Positions 53,528 through 62,307 of a stretch of DNA of 64,000 bases are shown here, in pieces (position 1 is the stretch's first letter; each line of letters starts with the position of its first letter). This DNA is from Listeria seeligeri serovar 1/2b str. SLCC3954 (GTDB lineage: Bacteria > Bacillota > Bacilli > Lactobacillales > Listeriaceae). The position numbers were made by a program, and so were the translations under genes. The stretch covers positions 806,001-870,000 of the forward strand of contig NC_013891.1 in NCBI RefSeq assembly GCF_000027145.1. The letters run 5' to 3'. The notes under the pieces are model-generated. The model was not told where the DNA came from. It searched no databases and saw only the letters and a program-made list of their open reading frames with translations.

Positions 53528-53555
53528 TTGACAGTAACTCAGATTATGTTATAAT
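53528..53555 (+). promoter_or_regulatory. Strong promoter of tRNA Glu-Asp unit
   Basis: TTGACA (53528-53533), 16 bp, TATAAT (53550-53555), both perfect consensus, with a TG before the -10. Confidence 0.85.
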
Positions 53556-53618
53556 AAAAAAGCTGGTGTAAGAGAAATGAATTTCATTGAATATATATTC
53601 ATTTTTCGTTTTTTATCT

Positions 53619-53690
53619 GGCCCGTTGGTCAAGCGGTTAAGACACCGCCCTTTCACGGCGGTAACACGGGTTCGATTCCCGTACGGGTCA
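53619..53690 (+). tRNA. tRNA-Glu (anticodon TTC)
   Basis: Acceptor GGCCCGT/ACGGGTC, anticodon stem CCGCC/GGCGG with loop CTTTCAC, T-arm ACGGGTTCGATTCCCGT. Discriminator A; CCA not encoded. Confidence 0.95.
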
Positions 53691-53716
53691 CTTTTTTATT
53701 CATTTTGTATACATAT

Positions 53717-53789
53717 GGTTCCGTGGTGTAGGGGTTAACATGCCTGCCTGTCACGCAGGAGATCGCGGGTTCAAATCCCGTCGGGACCG
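53717..53789 (+). tRNA. tRNA-Asp (anticodon GTC)
   Basis: Acceptor GGTTCCG/CGGGACC (one G-T), anticodon stem CCTGC/GCAGG with loop CTGTCAC, T-arm GCGGGTTCAAATCCCGT. Discriminator G; CCA not encoded. Confidence 0.95.
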
Positions 53790-53793
53790 CTAC

Positions 53794-53829
53794 AAAAAAG
53801 AATTCAAGTTAAACTTGGATTCTTTTTTT
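53794..53829 (+). terminator. Terminator of tRNA Glu-Asp unit
   Basis: AAAAAGAATTCAAGTT / AACTTGGATTCTTTTT, one G-T pair, AA-rich loop, then T. Confidence 0.8.
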
Positions 53830-53918
53830 GTAGTCAAAATTGGACAAATTTTTTTATTTGAGCTATAATCTTATTAATCGCATAAGAATTGTAAGATATA
53901 AAATGGAGGGAATCAATC

Positions 53919-54299
53919 ATGGATTTAGTGAAAAATGGAAAAGTATTAGAACTTGTACATCCAACTGGAAACTGGACATTAATTAAAGAAGAAGGTTTTT
54001 CTCCAGTTCAAATAACAGTCGCGGCAGTTGCGGCTTGCAGTGGTTATGTTTATCAAACACTACTTGAAAAGAAAAGAATTGAATTAAATGACCTTTCCAT
54101 TCATACAGATTATGAACAAGATCAAGAAAGTGCAGTACATGTTTTAACAAAAATAAATGTGACATTCACAGTTGACTTAGTAGATAAAAGTAATCAAGCA
54201 AAAGCAGAAAAAGCTGTGCATTTAGTAAAAGATGCTTGTCCAGTTGCTAAAAGTTTAGATCCATCTATTGAAATTAATGAAATTGTCGTTTTTAAATAA
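53919..54299 (+). CDS. OsmC/Ohr-family protein
   Basis: 126 residues, start behind TGGAGGG (53904-53910). OsmC fold with two reactive cysteines, C40 (AAVAACSGYVYQ) and C107 (VKDACPVAKSL). The family reduces organic hydroperoxides by a Cys pair. This is the shorter YhfA-like branch, not classical Ohr. An adjacent SigA-like promoter (TTGGAC, 18 bp, TATAAT near 53870) drives it. Peroxide detoxification is the expected role. Confidence 0.87.
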   Translation: MDLVKNGKVLELVHPTGNWTLIKEEGFSPVQITVAAVAACSGYVYQTLLEKKRIELNDLSIHTDYEQDQESAVHVLTKINVTFTVDLVDKSNQAKAEKAVHLVKDACPVAKSLDPSIEINEIVVFK

Positions 54300-54309
54300 T
54301 TAGGTTAGA

Positions 54310-54338
54310 AAGGCCAAGTCAAGTGCTTGGCCTTTTTT
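54310..54338 (+). terminator. Intrinsic terminator after osmC-like gene
   Basis: AAGGCCAAG / CTTGGCCTT, 7-nt loop, then T-run. Confidence 0.85.
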
Positions 54339-54413
54339 GTTTGGAGTTTGGCTTGCTTACTTAAAGGGAAGGATTTATACTGAAAGCAAACTAGCAAACG
54401 AGGTGGCTTTAAT

Positions 54414-55088
54414 ATGGAAGAAAAGACAATAGTAGAAAAACTGCAACTGGCGAAATATAAAGAAGTAGTTATTCTTGACGCGCCAAGTGATTTGGATTAT
54501 TTTAAGCATTTACCAAGTTATCAAAAAAAGCTGGAATCAAAGCAATATGATTTGATTTTTAAATTTATACAGACATTAGACGAATTGGTTACATTTGTCA
54601 CTCAAATAATTAATGATGATAAACTTTTAGCAGATGGCTATTTGTTTATTGCTTATCCTAAAAAAGGAAATAAAAAATGGGATACATATGTTCACCGCGA
54701 TGAACTCATGCCGGCACTTAAAACCGATGAAGAAGGTTACGTCGGCCAAAGTAATTTGAAATTCACTAGAATGGTTGCGCTAGATGAGATTTATACAGTT
54801 ATCGGGCTAAAAGAAGCAACTAAGTTAAAAATTAAAGGCGTGAAGAAAAATAATCCTTCCGCTGATGAATACGCAGATTATGTGCCCCAAGTTACAGCTT
54901 TTTTAGCTGACAAAGGTAATTTAGCAGCGTTTTATACTAATTTAGCAACTGGCTATCAACGTGTCTGGGCAAGGTACATTTATTCAGCCAAACAACCTGC
55001 AACCCAAGAAAAACGCCGACTAGAAATGGTGGATATTTTAAGCCAAGGTTATAAAACAAAAGATCTATACAGACAAGGGAAAAAATAA
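54414..55088 (+). CDS. YdeI/OmdA-domain protein
   Basis: 224 residues. The C-terminal 70 residues (NPSADEYADYVPQVTAFLAD then TGYQRVWARYIYSAKQ and TQEKRRLEMVDILSQG) are a bacteriocin-protection YdeI/OmpD-associated domain. The N-terminal half (about 15-95: VVILDAPSDLDYF, LFIAYPKKGNKKWDTYVHRD) resembles a DUF3052-like fold. Cytoplasmic, no signal. Start ATG 54414 with ACGAGGTGG (54399-54407). Function unknown. Confidence 0.78.
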   Translation: MEEKTIVEKLQLAKYKEVVILDAPSDLDYFKHLPSYQKKLESKQYDLIFKFIQTLDELVTFVTQIINDDKLLADGYLFIAYPKKGNKKWDTYVHRDELMPALKTDEEGYVGQSNLKFTRMVALDEIYTVIGLKEATKLKIKGVKKNNPSADEYADYVPQVTAFLADKGNLAAFYTNLATGYQRVWARYIYSAKQPATQEKRRLEMVDILSQGYKTKDLYRQGKK

Positions 55089-55217
55089 CCAGATATTCCA
55101 TTTGGTTATTTTTGCGTTTGAAACAGCTTCCTTATGTAAAACTTCCTAAGCATGATAGAATAGAGAGGGAATAAAGAGCAGGAAAATCTTGTCGAACTGG
55201 AAAAGGGGACATGCAGG

Positions 55218-55715
55218 ATGGCGAATTATATTAACAAAGAAAGGCGCCAAATTGACTTTGATCCATTTGATTTACGGATAATTGCCGTACCAGAAGTAGT
55301 TGCGGTTGCATTTAAACCGCGAACAGAACACACCTTACTTATTCGTATTGCAGATGTCGGCGCAACTTATGAGCCACTCAAAGATGAATCACTTTTCGAA
55401 GCTATTTTGCCTGTACACTTTAACGATATTAACGAAGAAGACGATTACTGGGGATTAAGTGATAAAGAGCAAGCAGAAATGAAACTTTTCAATGAAGTGC
55501 ATCGAGAAATGATTTATGATTTTATTGACGCACATCCAGATTTTACGCAAATTGTTGTTCATTGTCACGCTGGAGTTAGCCGAAGTAGCGCTGTTGCTAT
55601 GGGGATTGCTCTCCATTTAGGTGATATGGATACGTATAATAAACTTCAAGTAATCAAACGATATTTACCAAATCCGCGGGTTCTTGCAATTATGCGGGGC
55701 GAGGCGTATTTATAG
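55218..55715 (+). CDS. Protein tyrosine/dual-specificity phosphatase-like protein
   Basis: 165 residues. The Cys-based phosphatase P-loop HCHAGVSRS carries C116 and R122, with a possible general acid in the DDYWGLSD stretch. Small and soluble, so substrate may be a phosphotyrosine protein, nucleotide or inositol phosphate. It sits 28 bp before glutathione reductase and is probably co-transcribed. ATG 55218 with GGGGAC (55205-55210). Confidence 0.85.
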   Translation: MANYINKERRQIDFDPFDLRIIAVPEVVAVAFKPRTEHTLLIRIADVGATYEPLKDESLFEAILPVHFNDINEEDDYWGLSDKEQAEMKLFNEVHREMIYDFIDAHPDFTQIVVHCHAGVSRSSAVAMGIALHLGDMDTYNKLQVIKRYLPNPRVLAIMRGEAYL

Positions 55716-55743
55716 AAATGAAGAAATGTTAGGAGAGATTTGT

Positions 55744-57093
55744 ATGGAAAGTCATTACGATTATATTGCAATTGGTGGAGGTAGTGGAGGTATTGCTTCT
55801 ATCAACCGGGCGGCAATGCACGGAGCAAAATGTGCGCTAATTGAACCAAAATTTTTAGGAGGAACTTGCGTAAATGTTGGTTGTGTTCCTAAAAAAGTAA
55901 TGTGGTATGGCGCACAAATTAAAGAAGCAATGGATTTATATGCTGATGCATACGGATACAAAGTGGATGCAAGCTTTGATTTTGAGAAATTAGTTGGAAA
56001 TCGAGAAGCATATATCGAAAGAATTCGTGGCTCTTATAAAAATGGGCTTGATAATAATAAAGTTGACTGGATAAAAGGCTATGCAGAGTTTGTTGATAAA
56101 AATACTTTGCGAGTAAATGGTGAAACAATCACAGCTGACCATATTTTAATTGCTACTGGTGGAGAACCTGTGCTACCTTCTATTCCAGGAGCAGAATTTG
56201 GGATTACTTCTGATGGCTTTTTTGATTTAAAACAACTACCAAAAAAAGTAGCAGTTGTTGGTGCCGGCTATATTGCCGTGGAAATTTCTGGCGTGTTGAA
56301 CCAGTTAGGCTCTGAGACACATTTATTTGTGCGCAAACATGCACCGCTCCGGAATTTTGATCCACTTTTAACAGAGACATTAACCGAAATCATCGAACAG
56401 TCAAACATGACTTTACATAAACATGCTATCCCAGAAAAAGTAGGGAAAAATGCTGATGGAACGCTGACATTGTATTTAGAAGATGGCAGAACAGAAACAG
56501 TAGATACAATTATTTGGGCGATTGGTAGAAAACCGGTGATAAACGGATTGCAAATTGAAAAAACAGGTGTAGAACTCTTAGAAAGCGGCCATATTGCTGT
56601 TGATAAATTCCAAAATACGAACGTTCGTGGAATCTACGCTGTTGGTGATGTTACTGGTCATTACGAGCTTACTCCGGTGGCTATCGCAGCAGGGAGACGA
56701 TTATCAGAGCGTCTTTTCAACAACAAAGAAAATGCTCATCTTACCTATGAAAATATTCCAACTGTCGTATTTAGTCATCCAGCAATCGGGACAGTGGGAT
56801 TAACGGAACCAGAAGCAATCGAGAAATATGGTAAAGAAAATATAAAAGTTTATACATCTAAATTCACTTCGATGTACACAGCAATAACAGATCACCGTGA
56901 ACCATGTCGAATGAAGTTAATCTGTGAAGGTGAAACAGAACGAGTAATCGGCTTACATGGCATCGGTTACGGAGTGGATGAAATGATTCAAGGTTTTGCA
57001 GTTGCGATTAATATGGGGGCAACAAAGGCTGATTTTGATAATACAGTAGCCATCCACCCAACAGGATCAGAAGAGTTTGTTACAATGAAATAG
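55744..57093 (+). CDS. Glutathione-disulfide reductase
   Basis: 449 residues from ATG 55744 (AGGAGAG 55731-55737); the open frame upstream overlaps the phosphatase. FAD fold [14 protein letters not shown], redox pair C42/C47 in [18 protein letters not shown] domain [17 protein letters not shown] with Arg-containing [13 protein letters not shown] favouring NADPH. The C-terminal dimer motif is [13 protein letters not shown] (His-Glu). It regenerates reduced glutathione, which in L. monocytogenes also activates PrfA. The partner histidine phosphatase follows 22 bp later. Confidence 0.93.
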   Translation: MESHYDYIAIGGGSGGIASINRAAMHGAKCALIEPKFLGGTCVNVGCVPKKVMWYGAQIKEAMDLYADAYGYKVDASFDFEKLVGNREAYIERIRGSYKNGLDNNKVDWIKGYAEFVDKNTLRVNGETITADHILIATGGEPVLPSIPGAEFGITSDGFFDLKQLPKKVAVVGAGYIAVEISGVLNQLGSETHLFVRKHAPLRNFDPLLTETLTEIIEQSNMTLHKHAIPEKVGKNADGTLTLYLEDGRTETVDTIIWAIGRKPVINGLQIEKTGVELLESGHIAVDKFQNTNVRGIYAVGDVTGHYELTPVAIAAGRRLSERLFNNKENAHLTYENIPTVVFSHPAIGTVGLTEPEAIEKYGKENIKVYTSKFTSMYTAITDHREPCRMKLICEGETERVIGLHGIGYGVDEMIQGFAVAINMGATKADFDNTVAIHPTGSEEFVTMK

Positions 57094-57115
57094 AAAATGG
57101 AGGAGGATTAACATA

Positions 57116-57790
57116 ATGGGAAAAAAACTATCACTTTATTTTGTAAGACATGGTCAAACCTATTTAAACAAAAATTTACGAATGCAAGGTTGGGCTGATA
57201 CGCCACTTACACCTGAAGGAATTGAAATTGTGAAAGAGAGCGGGCGTGGACTTGCGGAAACCGAATTTGTTGCTGCTTATTCAAGTGATTTGCACCGAAC
57301 AATTGCAACAGCAGGCTACTTACTCAAAGAAAATAAACACGCATTTGGCTTAACTTTAGAGCCGCTAAGTGAATTTAGAGAAACTTTCTTCGGCTCTTAT
57401 GAAGGCGAAAAAGGTGATGTCGCTTGGAATGAAATTGCGACTCATATGGGTTATGCGAGTCAAGAAGAGTTATTTCAAAATGCTGATGTTCGCGAAACGA
57501 TGAATGGCACAAAAGCAGCTGATCCTACAGGTGATGCCGAAGATTTTATGACATTTTGGACGCGCGTCGAGCAAGGATTCTTGCATGTAATTAACCGACA
57601 CCGCGAAACTGGCGGAAATGTGCTTATCGTAGCGCACGGGAATACAATCCGCAATATTGTCCATGAGCTTGAACCGTCACTTGATGAAGCCGTAGTACTC
57701 GATAATGCAAGTGTTACTGTACTTGCATACGAAAATGGTTTATTTAAACTAGAACGTCTAAACGATACTTCTCATTTTACAAAAGGATAA
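57116..57790 (+). CDS. Histidine phosphatase (phosphoglycerate-mutase-like)
   Basis: 224 residues. Catalytic FVRHGQTYLNKN (His at position 13), AYSSDLHRTIATA, FRETFFGSYEGE and the second His in VAHGNTIRNIVHEL. It is cofactor-dependent PGM-like, but the lack of full PGM features suggests a broad phosphatase. Start ATG behind GGAGGAGG (57099-57106). Confidence 0.88.
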   Translation: MGKKLSLYFVRHGQTYLNKNLRMQGWADTPLTPEGIEIVKESGRGLAETEFVAAYSSDLHRTIATAGYLLKENKHAFGLTLEPLSEFRETFFGSYEGEKGDVAWNEIATHMGYASQEELFQNADVRETMNGTKAADPTGDAEDFMTFWTRVEQGFLHVINRHRETGGNVLIVAHGNTIRNIVHELEPSLDEAVVLDNASVTVLAYENGLFKLERLNDTSHFTKG

Positions 57791-57792
57791 TA

Positions 57793-57827
57793 AAAGAGCT
57801 TTAGGATTAATTCCTAAAGCTCTTTCT
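57793..57827. terminator. Bidirectional terminator
   Basis: AAAGAGCTTTAGGA / TCCTAAAGCTCTTT, 5-nt loop; serves the convergent phosphatase and AI-2E-type genes. Confidence 0.85.
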
Positions 57828-58964
57828 TCATATTTTCGGTGCTGGGTTATCAGGTGGATTATTTTCTAAAGCAAGTTCGGTACGCCTTAATTTAATTAAG
57901 CGATTCACATTCACGATAACTGTTTTAACAACTGCATACACTGGAACACCTAAAATCATTCCAAAAATACCAGCTAAGTTACCCGCAACAATCAAAATGA
58001 TAATAATCGTTAATGGGTGAATGGATAATGATTTACCCATAATATACGGAGAAAGCAAGTTAGAATCTAGTTGTTGCACAATAGTCACAACAATAATAAC
58101 TAGCAATGCTTGGAGTGGAGAAGTAAATAACGCTACGATGACTGCAGGAGCCGCTCCAATAAAAGGTCCAAGGTAAGGAATAATGTTAGTAGCACCAGCG
58201 ATTAAACCAAATAGAAGGGCATACGGCTGACCGATAATTAAATAGCCAACAAAAGTAAATATACCAACAACTATACAATCAATTGCTTGCGAACTAATAT
58301 AAGTTGAAATCGTTTTGTTCATTTCTTTAATAATTTGTTTTGCTTCTGTACGAATCGCAGCTGGGAAAAATTTGCCGGAAGACTCAACAAACTTATGACC
58401 ATCTTTAAACATATAGAAAACAATAAATGGTACTGTTACAAGAATCATCACAAACCCAGAAACAAACGAGACAATTGCTCCAAAGCTAGAAGCAACACCG
58501 TCTACAACTACTGACATGATTTTAGGTAATGAGATATTTAATTTTTCAAGTTCAGCTTTTAAATCTACTCCTTGAAGAGAGGAGTTATTTGACAACCCTT
58601 GGAGCCATTTTTCAAAATCTTGCCAGTAACCAGGAATTGCTTTAGCGAGTTCAGTTACTTGATCAGCTAGCGTTGGACCAAGTTGCATAATTGCAAGAAT
58701 AATGAGTGCAATAAATGCAATGAAAATAATAATAACACTAAGAATTCTCGGTACTTTTCTTTTCTCTAAAAATAAAACTAATGGGTTAAATAAATAAAAT
58801 AGGAAACCTGCAACTAAAATTGGCATAAACAAAGTGGAAACGATAATACCAATTGGTGAAAATATGTACTTCATTTGGAGCAGGATAAATACAACTGCAA
58901 CAACGGCTAAAACTTCGATGGTCCAAAAAAACAGTTTACTATCCCTAAAACGCGATAATTTCAA
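57828..58964 (-). CDS. AI-2E (PerM) family membrane protein
   Basis: 378 residues, about eight membrane helices, with the family mark LLFGLIAGATNIIPYLGPFIGAAPAVIVALFTSP split across two helices. The central region (about 85-165) is extracellular/coiled. PerM-type proteins include sodium-proton antiporters and putative AI-2 exporters; the precise role is open. ATG 58964 is followed upstream by AGAAGGG on the minus strand (58970-58976). It is the only minus-strand gene between 35 kb and the end. Confidence 0.85.
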   Translation of the reverse strand: MKLSRFRDSKLFFWTIEVLAVVAVVFILLQMKYIFSPIGIIVSTLFMPILVAGFLFYLFNPLVLFLEKRKVPRILSVIIIFIAFIALIILAIMQLGPTLADQVTELAKAIPGYWQDFEKWLQGLSNNSSLQGVDLKAELEKLNISLPKIMSVVVDGVASSFGAIVSFVSGFVMILVTVPFIVFYMFKDGHKFVESSGKFFPAAIRTEAKQIIKEMNKTISTYISSQAIDCIVVGIFTFVGYLIIGQPYALLFGLIAGATNIIPYLGPFIGAAPAVIVALFTSPLQALLVIIVVTIVQQLDSNLLSPYIMGKSLSIHPLTIIIILIVAGNLAGIFGMILGVPVYAVVKTVIVNVNRLIKLRRTELALENNPPDNPAPKI

Positions 58965-59046
58965 ATTTTTCCCTTCTTTCTAAAAGCATATTGGTAGTTT
59001 TTATAGTACCATTATCTACTTTAAATAGCCACTGAATTTAATAAGA

Positions 59047-59085
59047 TTGACTAACGATTATATGTGTTATACAATATATATAACA
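59047..59085 (+). promoter_or_regulatory. Promoter with embedded GntR operator
   Basis: TTGACT (59047-59052), 17 bp, TACAAT (59070-59075). A perfect inverted repeat TGTTATA-N7-TATAACA (59065-59085) overlaps the -10 and fits autorepression by the YtrA-type regulator. Confidence 0.75.
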
Positions 59086-59105
59086 GTTTAGAAAGAGGTG
59101 TTTCC

Positions 59106-59498
59106 ATGCTACTTGCAATTGATTTGCAATCTGATGAACCAATTTATACACAAATATGTAATCAGATTATCGAAGGAATGGCAAAACGAGAACTTTTACC
59201 GGGTGAAAAACTTCCTTCAGTAAGAAACCTTGGCGCGGATATTGGCATTAATTTTCATACAGTAAATAAAGCTTATCAAATTTTAAAACAAGAAGGATTT
59301 ATTCAAATACACCGCCAAAAAGGAGTGGTTATTCATCCTGATGGCGTAGCAAAAGCAGACGAATTATATTTTGCGAAATTAGAAAGCAAATTAAAGCCAC
59401 TAATAGCCGAAGCGGTAGTTAGAAGTGTCACTGAGGAAGAATGGGGTAAATTAAGTAAAACTATTTTTGATGAAATGCAAGGACGGAGCGTGGAATAG
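59106..59498 (+). CDS. GntR-family regulator, YtrA type
   Basis: 130 residues from ATG 59106 (AAAGAGGTG 59092-59100); the earlier in-frame ATG 59064 lies within the promoter. Winged helix (QICNQIIEGMAKRELLPGEKLPSVRNLGADIG, split across residues 18-50) and a short helical dimer tail without a large ligand domain, typical of YtrA. It overlaps nothing and is followed after 2 bp by a DUF1648 membrane protein that it likely controls. Confidence 0.9.
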   Translation: MLLAIDLQSDEPIYTQICNQIIEGMAKRELLPGEKLPSVRNLGADIGINFHTVNKAYQILKQEGFIQIHRQKGVVIHPDGVAKADELYFAKLESKLKPLIAEAVVRSVTEEEWGKLSKTIFDEMQGRSVE

Positions 59499-59500
59499 AA

Positions 59501-60604
59501 ATGGAAATCATCATGTATATTTTTGTTAGTATTGCGATCATTTCATTACAAGCAATTACGCCATTTGTTATTCGGAAATCAGAATGTTTTGGTGTAAATG
59601 TTGGGGAACGTGCCAATCGGAAGGCGGAGTTAAAACAATTAAAAAAACAATACGTCGGCCAAGTAATTTTATGGACAAGTCTGGTTGCGATTATTGGAAT
59701 TGCGCTTTTGCAAGGTTTTAACACAAGTGAAAGTATTCAAGCAGGCATTTTTATTGCCTCCATGTTCGGGCAACTCATTGTTTCATTTATCATTTACTAT
59801 AGATTCCACCTAACAACCCTTCAATGGAAGAAAGAAAAAATTGTGTCAGGAGAAATATCGACAAATTCAATCATTTTGGTTGATACAAGTTTTCATCGGA
59901 AGAAAATGGTGATTTCTTACACATGGTTTATCGTACCATTCCTTATCTTTATTATTACGCTTGCGATAACAGTTGTATTTTATCAACAAGCACCAATGAC
60001 TTTTCCGACGCATTTTGATATGAATGGGACTGTGACAAATACGGTTGTGAAATCACCAAGGATTGCTCTACTTTTCCCAATGCTCCAATTAGCAATGATA
60101 GGTTTATTCATCTTTATTAATTTTGTTATTGCGCGGAGCAAACAACAAGTAGAAAATGAAAAACCTTCTGATTCTTTAAAACGGAATATGCTATTTAGAC
60201 AGATTTTTAGTAAAGCGATGTTAATTATGTGTACAATTTTAGTAATAGATTTTCTGGTAACACAAGTAGTTATTTTACTAGCATTACCAATCGAAATTAT
60301 GACAGTTACTATGCTTGGATCCGTTGTAATAATTATTTTTGGAGTAGTTCTTCTATCAGTCAAAGTCGGTCAAGGCGGCAGTCGGCTAAAATTTTCCAAT
60401 GAACCTGATGGAGCAAACAAGCCAATACGTGACGATGATGCCTTTTGGAAAGCTGGAATATTTTACTTCAATCGAAATGACCCAGCTTTATTTGTAGAAA
60501 AACGCTTTGGAATCGGTTGGACAATTAATGCAGCGCGCCCAGTTGCTTGGCTGTCATTTCGCGTGATTATTCTCTTGATTGTGCTAATTACGCTGTTGTT
60601 TTAA
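59501..60604 (+). CDS. DUF1648/DUF5808 membrane protein
   Basis: 367 residues, about eight membrane helices. DUF1648 lies near 155-205 (PMTFPTHFDMNGTVTNTVVK) and DUF5808 at the C-terminus (DDAFWKAGIFYFNRNDPALF). Such proteins commonly pair with a YtrA-type GntR and respond to envelope stress or cell-wall agents. Function not established. Its stop codon lies within the -35 of the next SigB promoter. Confidence 0.85.
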   Translation: MEIIMYIFVSIAIISLQAITPFVIRKSECFGVNVGERANRKAELKQLKKQYVGQVILWTSLVAIIGIALLQGFNTSESIQAGIFIASMFGQLIVSFIIYYRFHLTTLQWKKEKIVSGEISTNSIILVDTSFHRKKMVISYTWFIVPFLIFIITLAITVVFYQQAPMTFPTHFDMNGTVTNTVVKSPRIALLFPMLQLAMIGLFIFINFVIARSKQQVENEKPSDSLKRNMLFRQIFSKAMLIMCTILVIDFLVTQVVILLALPIEIMTVTMLGSVVIIIFGVVLLSVKVGQGGSRLKFSNEPDGANKPIRDDDAFWKAGIFYFNRNDPALFVEKRFGIGWTINAARPVAWLSFRVIILLIVLITLLF

Positions 60605-60623
60605 GTCTAGCTGAGCAGGGTAT
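60598..60623 (+). promoter_or_regulatory. SigB promoter of GyrI-like gene
   Basis: GTTTTA (60598-60603), 14 bp, GGGTAT (60618-60623), about 60 bp before the start codon. The -35 overlaps the end of the DUF1648 gene. From memory, the orthologue lmo0911 is in SigB regulon lists. Confidence 0.75.
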
Positions 60624-60684
60624 TTACCATATGTTATCATTAAATTTGTCGGGATTATATTCTGTTAAAAAGGAGTAGATAGTC

Positions 60685-61188
60685 ATGGCGATAAAATCAA
60701 AACGATTGGAAGAATGGGAAGGCTTTACTGGTATCGCAGTCGTTCAACAAGGGCAAGAAACAGAAGCTTTTCGTTCAGAAATAAAATTGGCTTTTCGCCA
60801 AATGCTCTATTTAGCACAAGAATTAGATGATTTCTCGGAGCAAAAAGAAGTTTATGGTATTTCAATTCATAATATAGAAGACGGTTTGACCCATTATTCG
60901 GTCCTTCCAGTAGAGCAAAAATATCCGGAATTGAAAGAGCCATTAGAATGGATTGAAGTTCCAGCACACACATATTTCGTCGCAGAGCATATTCAAGGAA
61001 CTGACTTAAACGAAAGCTATCACGAAATGGCAAAAGCAATCCACGAGAAGAAATATAAACCATACATCACCGCAAACAACCCGATTTTTGATCCGCTGCC
61101 CTTTAAATTAGAAGTGTATTCTAGAGATGATAATCAAGTAGCGAGTGTGGAAATTAGGATACCAGTCATTAAAGAACTTGATAGATAG
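60685..61188 (+). CDS. GyrI-like effector-binding-domain protein
   Basis: 167 residues, AraC effector-binding (GyrI-like) fold without a DNA-binding part. Features: FTGIAVVQQGQETEAF, YGISIHNIEDGLTHYSVLPVE, LEWIEVPAHTYFVAEHIQG, and YKPYITANNPIFDPLPFKLEVYS as the final strand pair. It could bind a small hydrophobic cation or modulate another protein. SigB-controlled, so stress-induced. Start behind AAAGGAG (60669-60675). Confidence 0.82.
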   Translation: MAIKSKRLEEWEGFTGIAVVQQGQETEAFRSEIKLAFRQMLYLAQELDDFSEQKEVYGISIHNIEDGLTHYSVLPVEQKYPELKEPLEWIEVPAHTYFVAEHIQGTDLNESYHEMAKAIHEKKYKPYITANNPIFDPLPFKLEVYSRDDNQVASVEIRIPVIKELDR

Positions 61189-61193
61189 GAAAG

Positions 61194-61219
61194 GAGCCCA
61201 GAATTTTTTCTGGGCTTTT
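61194..61219 (+). terminator. Intrinsic terminator after GyrI-like gene
   Basis: AGCCCAGAA / TTCTGGGCT with a 4-nt T loop and T-tail. Confidence 0.8.
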
Positions 61220-61292
61220 GCATGCTTTTTTTGATTGTGCTATAATAAAAACGCTATTTTGTGATTATTTTAACAAGGAAGAAGGGATTCAC

Positions 61293-62105
61293 GTGGGATA
61301 TTATAGCCCGCAGGAAGTAACAGAGATTACGATTCAGAAAGGAACCCAAAAAGCAAACTCGAGTACATTATCACTTGTTTTGCTAGGGTTTTTGGGTGGA
61401 GCTTTCATCTCTCTAGGTTACTTATTATATATACGAGCAGTTGGAACAATGCCTCACGAATGGGGAAGCTTTGCCACATTAATCGGAGCAAGTCTTTTTC
61501 CAGTTGGCCTAGTTTGTATTTTATTAGGTGGAGGAGAACTTATTACTGGCAACATGATGGCAGTAGCAATTGCTTGGTATGACAAAAAAATATCTTTTCA
61601 ACAACTACTTAGAAACTGGGCAATCGTGTCAGCAATGAACTTAGTTGGTGCCTTTTTTGTTGCTTATTTCTTCGGACACTTCGTCGGATTAACAGAAGGT
61701 GATTTTTTACCAAAAACATTAGCCACAGCTGGTGCGAAAATCAATGATCCGTTTTGGGTAGCTTTTGTATCCGGAATTGGTTGTAACTGGTTTGTTGGTA
61801 TTGCGGTATGGTTATGTTATGCAGCGAAAGACTTTTCTGGAAAAATTCTCGGTATTTGGTTCCCGGTAATGGCTTTCGTAGCAATTGGATTTCAACACGT
61901 TGTCGCCAATATGTTTATTATTCCCGCGGCTATTTTTGCTGGATATTATTCATGGGCGGACTTCATTTGGAACGTCATCCCAGTTTATTTAGGAAATGTA
62001 GTAGGTGGAGCAGTATTTGTCAGTCTGTTTTATTTCCTCGCATATAAGAAAGATGCACCAAAAAAAGTAAAAGAAGAAGTACATCAACCAATTGAAGAAC
62101 ATTAA
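61293..62105 (+). CDS. Formate/nitrite channel family protein
   Basis: 270 residues from GTG 61293 (GAAGAAGGG 61279-61287); the longer frame from 61218 starts in the terminator. FNT fold with six membrane helices: ALGFLGGAF-like helix 1, GGGELITGNMMAVAIAWYDKKIS, ISGIGCNWFVGIAVWL and GFQHVVANMFIIPAAI with the central His of the FNT pore. It moves formate, nitrite or a similar monovalent acid. Last before gabD. Confidence 0.92.
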   Translation: MGYYSPQEVTEITIQKGTQKANSSTLSLVLLGFLGGAFISLGYLLYIRAVGTMPHEWGSFATLIGASLFPVGLVCILLGGGELITGNMMAVAIAWYDKKISFQQLLRNWAIVSAMNLVGAFFVAYFFGHFVGLTEGDFLPKTLATAGAKINDPFWVAFVSGIGCNWFVGIAVWLCYAAKDFSGKILGIWFPVMAFVAIGFQHVVANMFIIPAAIFAGYYSWADFIWNVIPVYLGNVVGGAVFVSLFYFLAYKKDAPKKVKEEVHQPIEEH

Positions 62106-62112
62106 GAGCAAA

Positions 62113-62148
62113 TGGCTAGCTGTATTTATGCAGCTAGCTATTTTTTTG
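62113..62148 (+). terminator. Intrinsic terminator after FNT gene
   Basis: GGCTAGCTG / CAGCTAGCT with 8-nt loop, then seven T. Confidence 0.8.
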
Positions 62149-62164
62149 AAAAAATTACAATCCA

Positions 62165-62189
62165 GTTCAAGCGCGATATGCTAGGGTGT
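62165..62189 (+). promoter_or_regulatory. SigB promoter of succinate-semialdehyde dehydrogenase
   Basis: GTTCAA (62165-62170), 13 bp, GGGTGT (62184-62189), giving a leader of about 110 nt before the TTG start. From memory, lmo0913 is a well-known SigB target. Confidence 0.75.
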
Positions 62190-62307
62190 GCGAGCTTTTT
62201 TACTAAGCGTATCTTCAAAAATCCTGATTAACTTCTTAAATTTGTGGAAAACATTAATATCGGCAACAAGACTTGCCATCAGAAAAACTTATTTAGGAGT
62301 GGTATTT

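Noticed and set aside
50500-53789. Prophage or island attachment at the tRNAs
   Set aside because: No integrase, no repeated tRNA 3' end and ordinary housekeeping neighbours.
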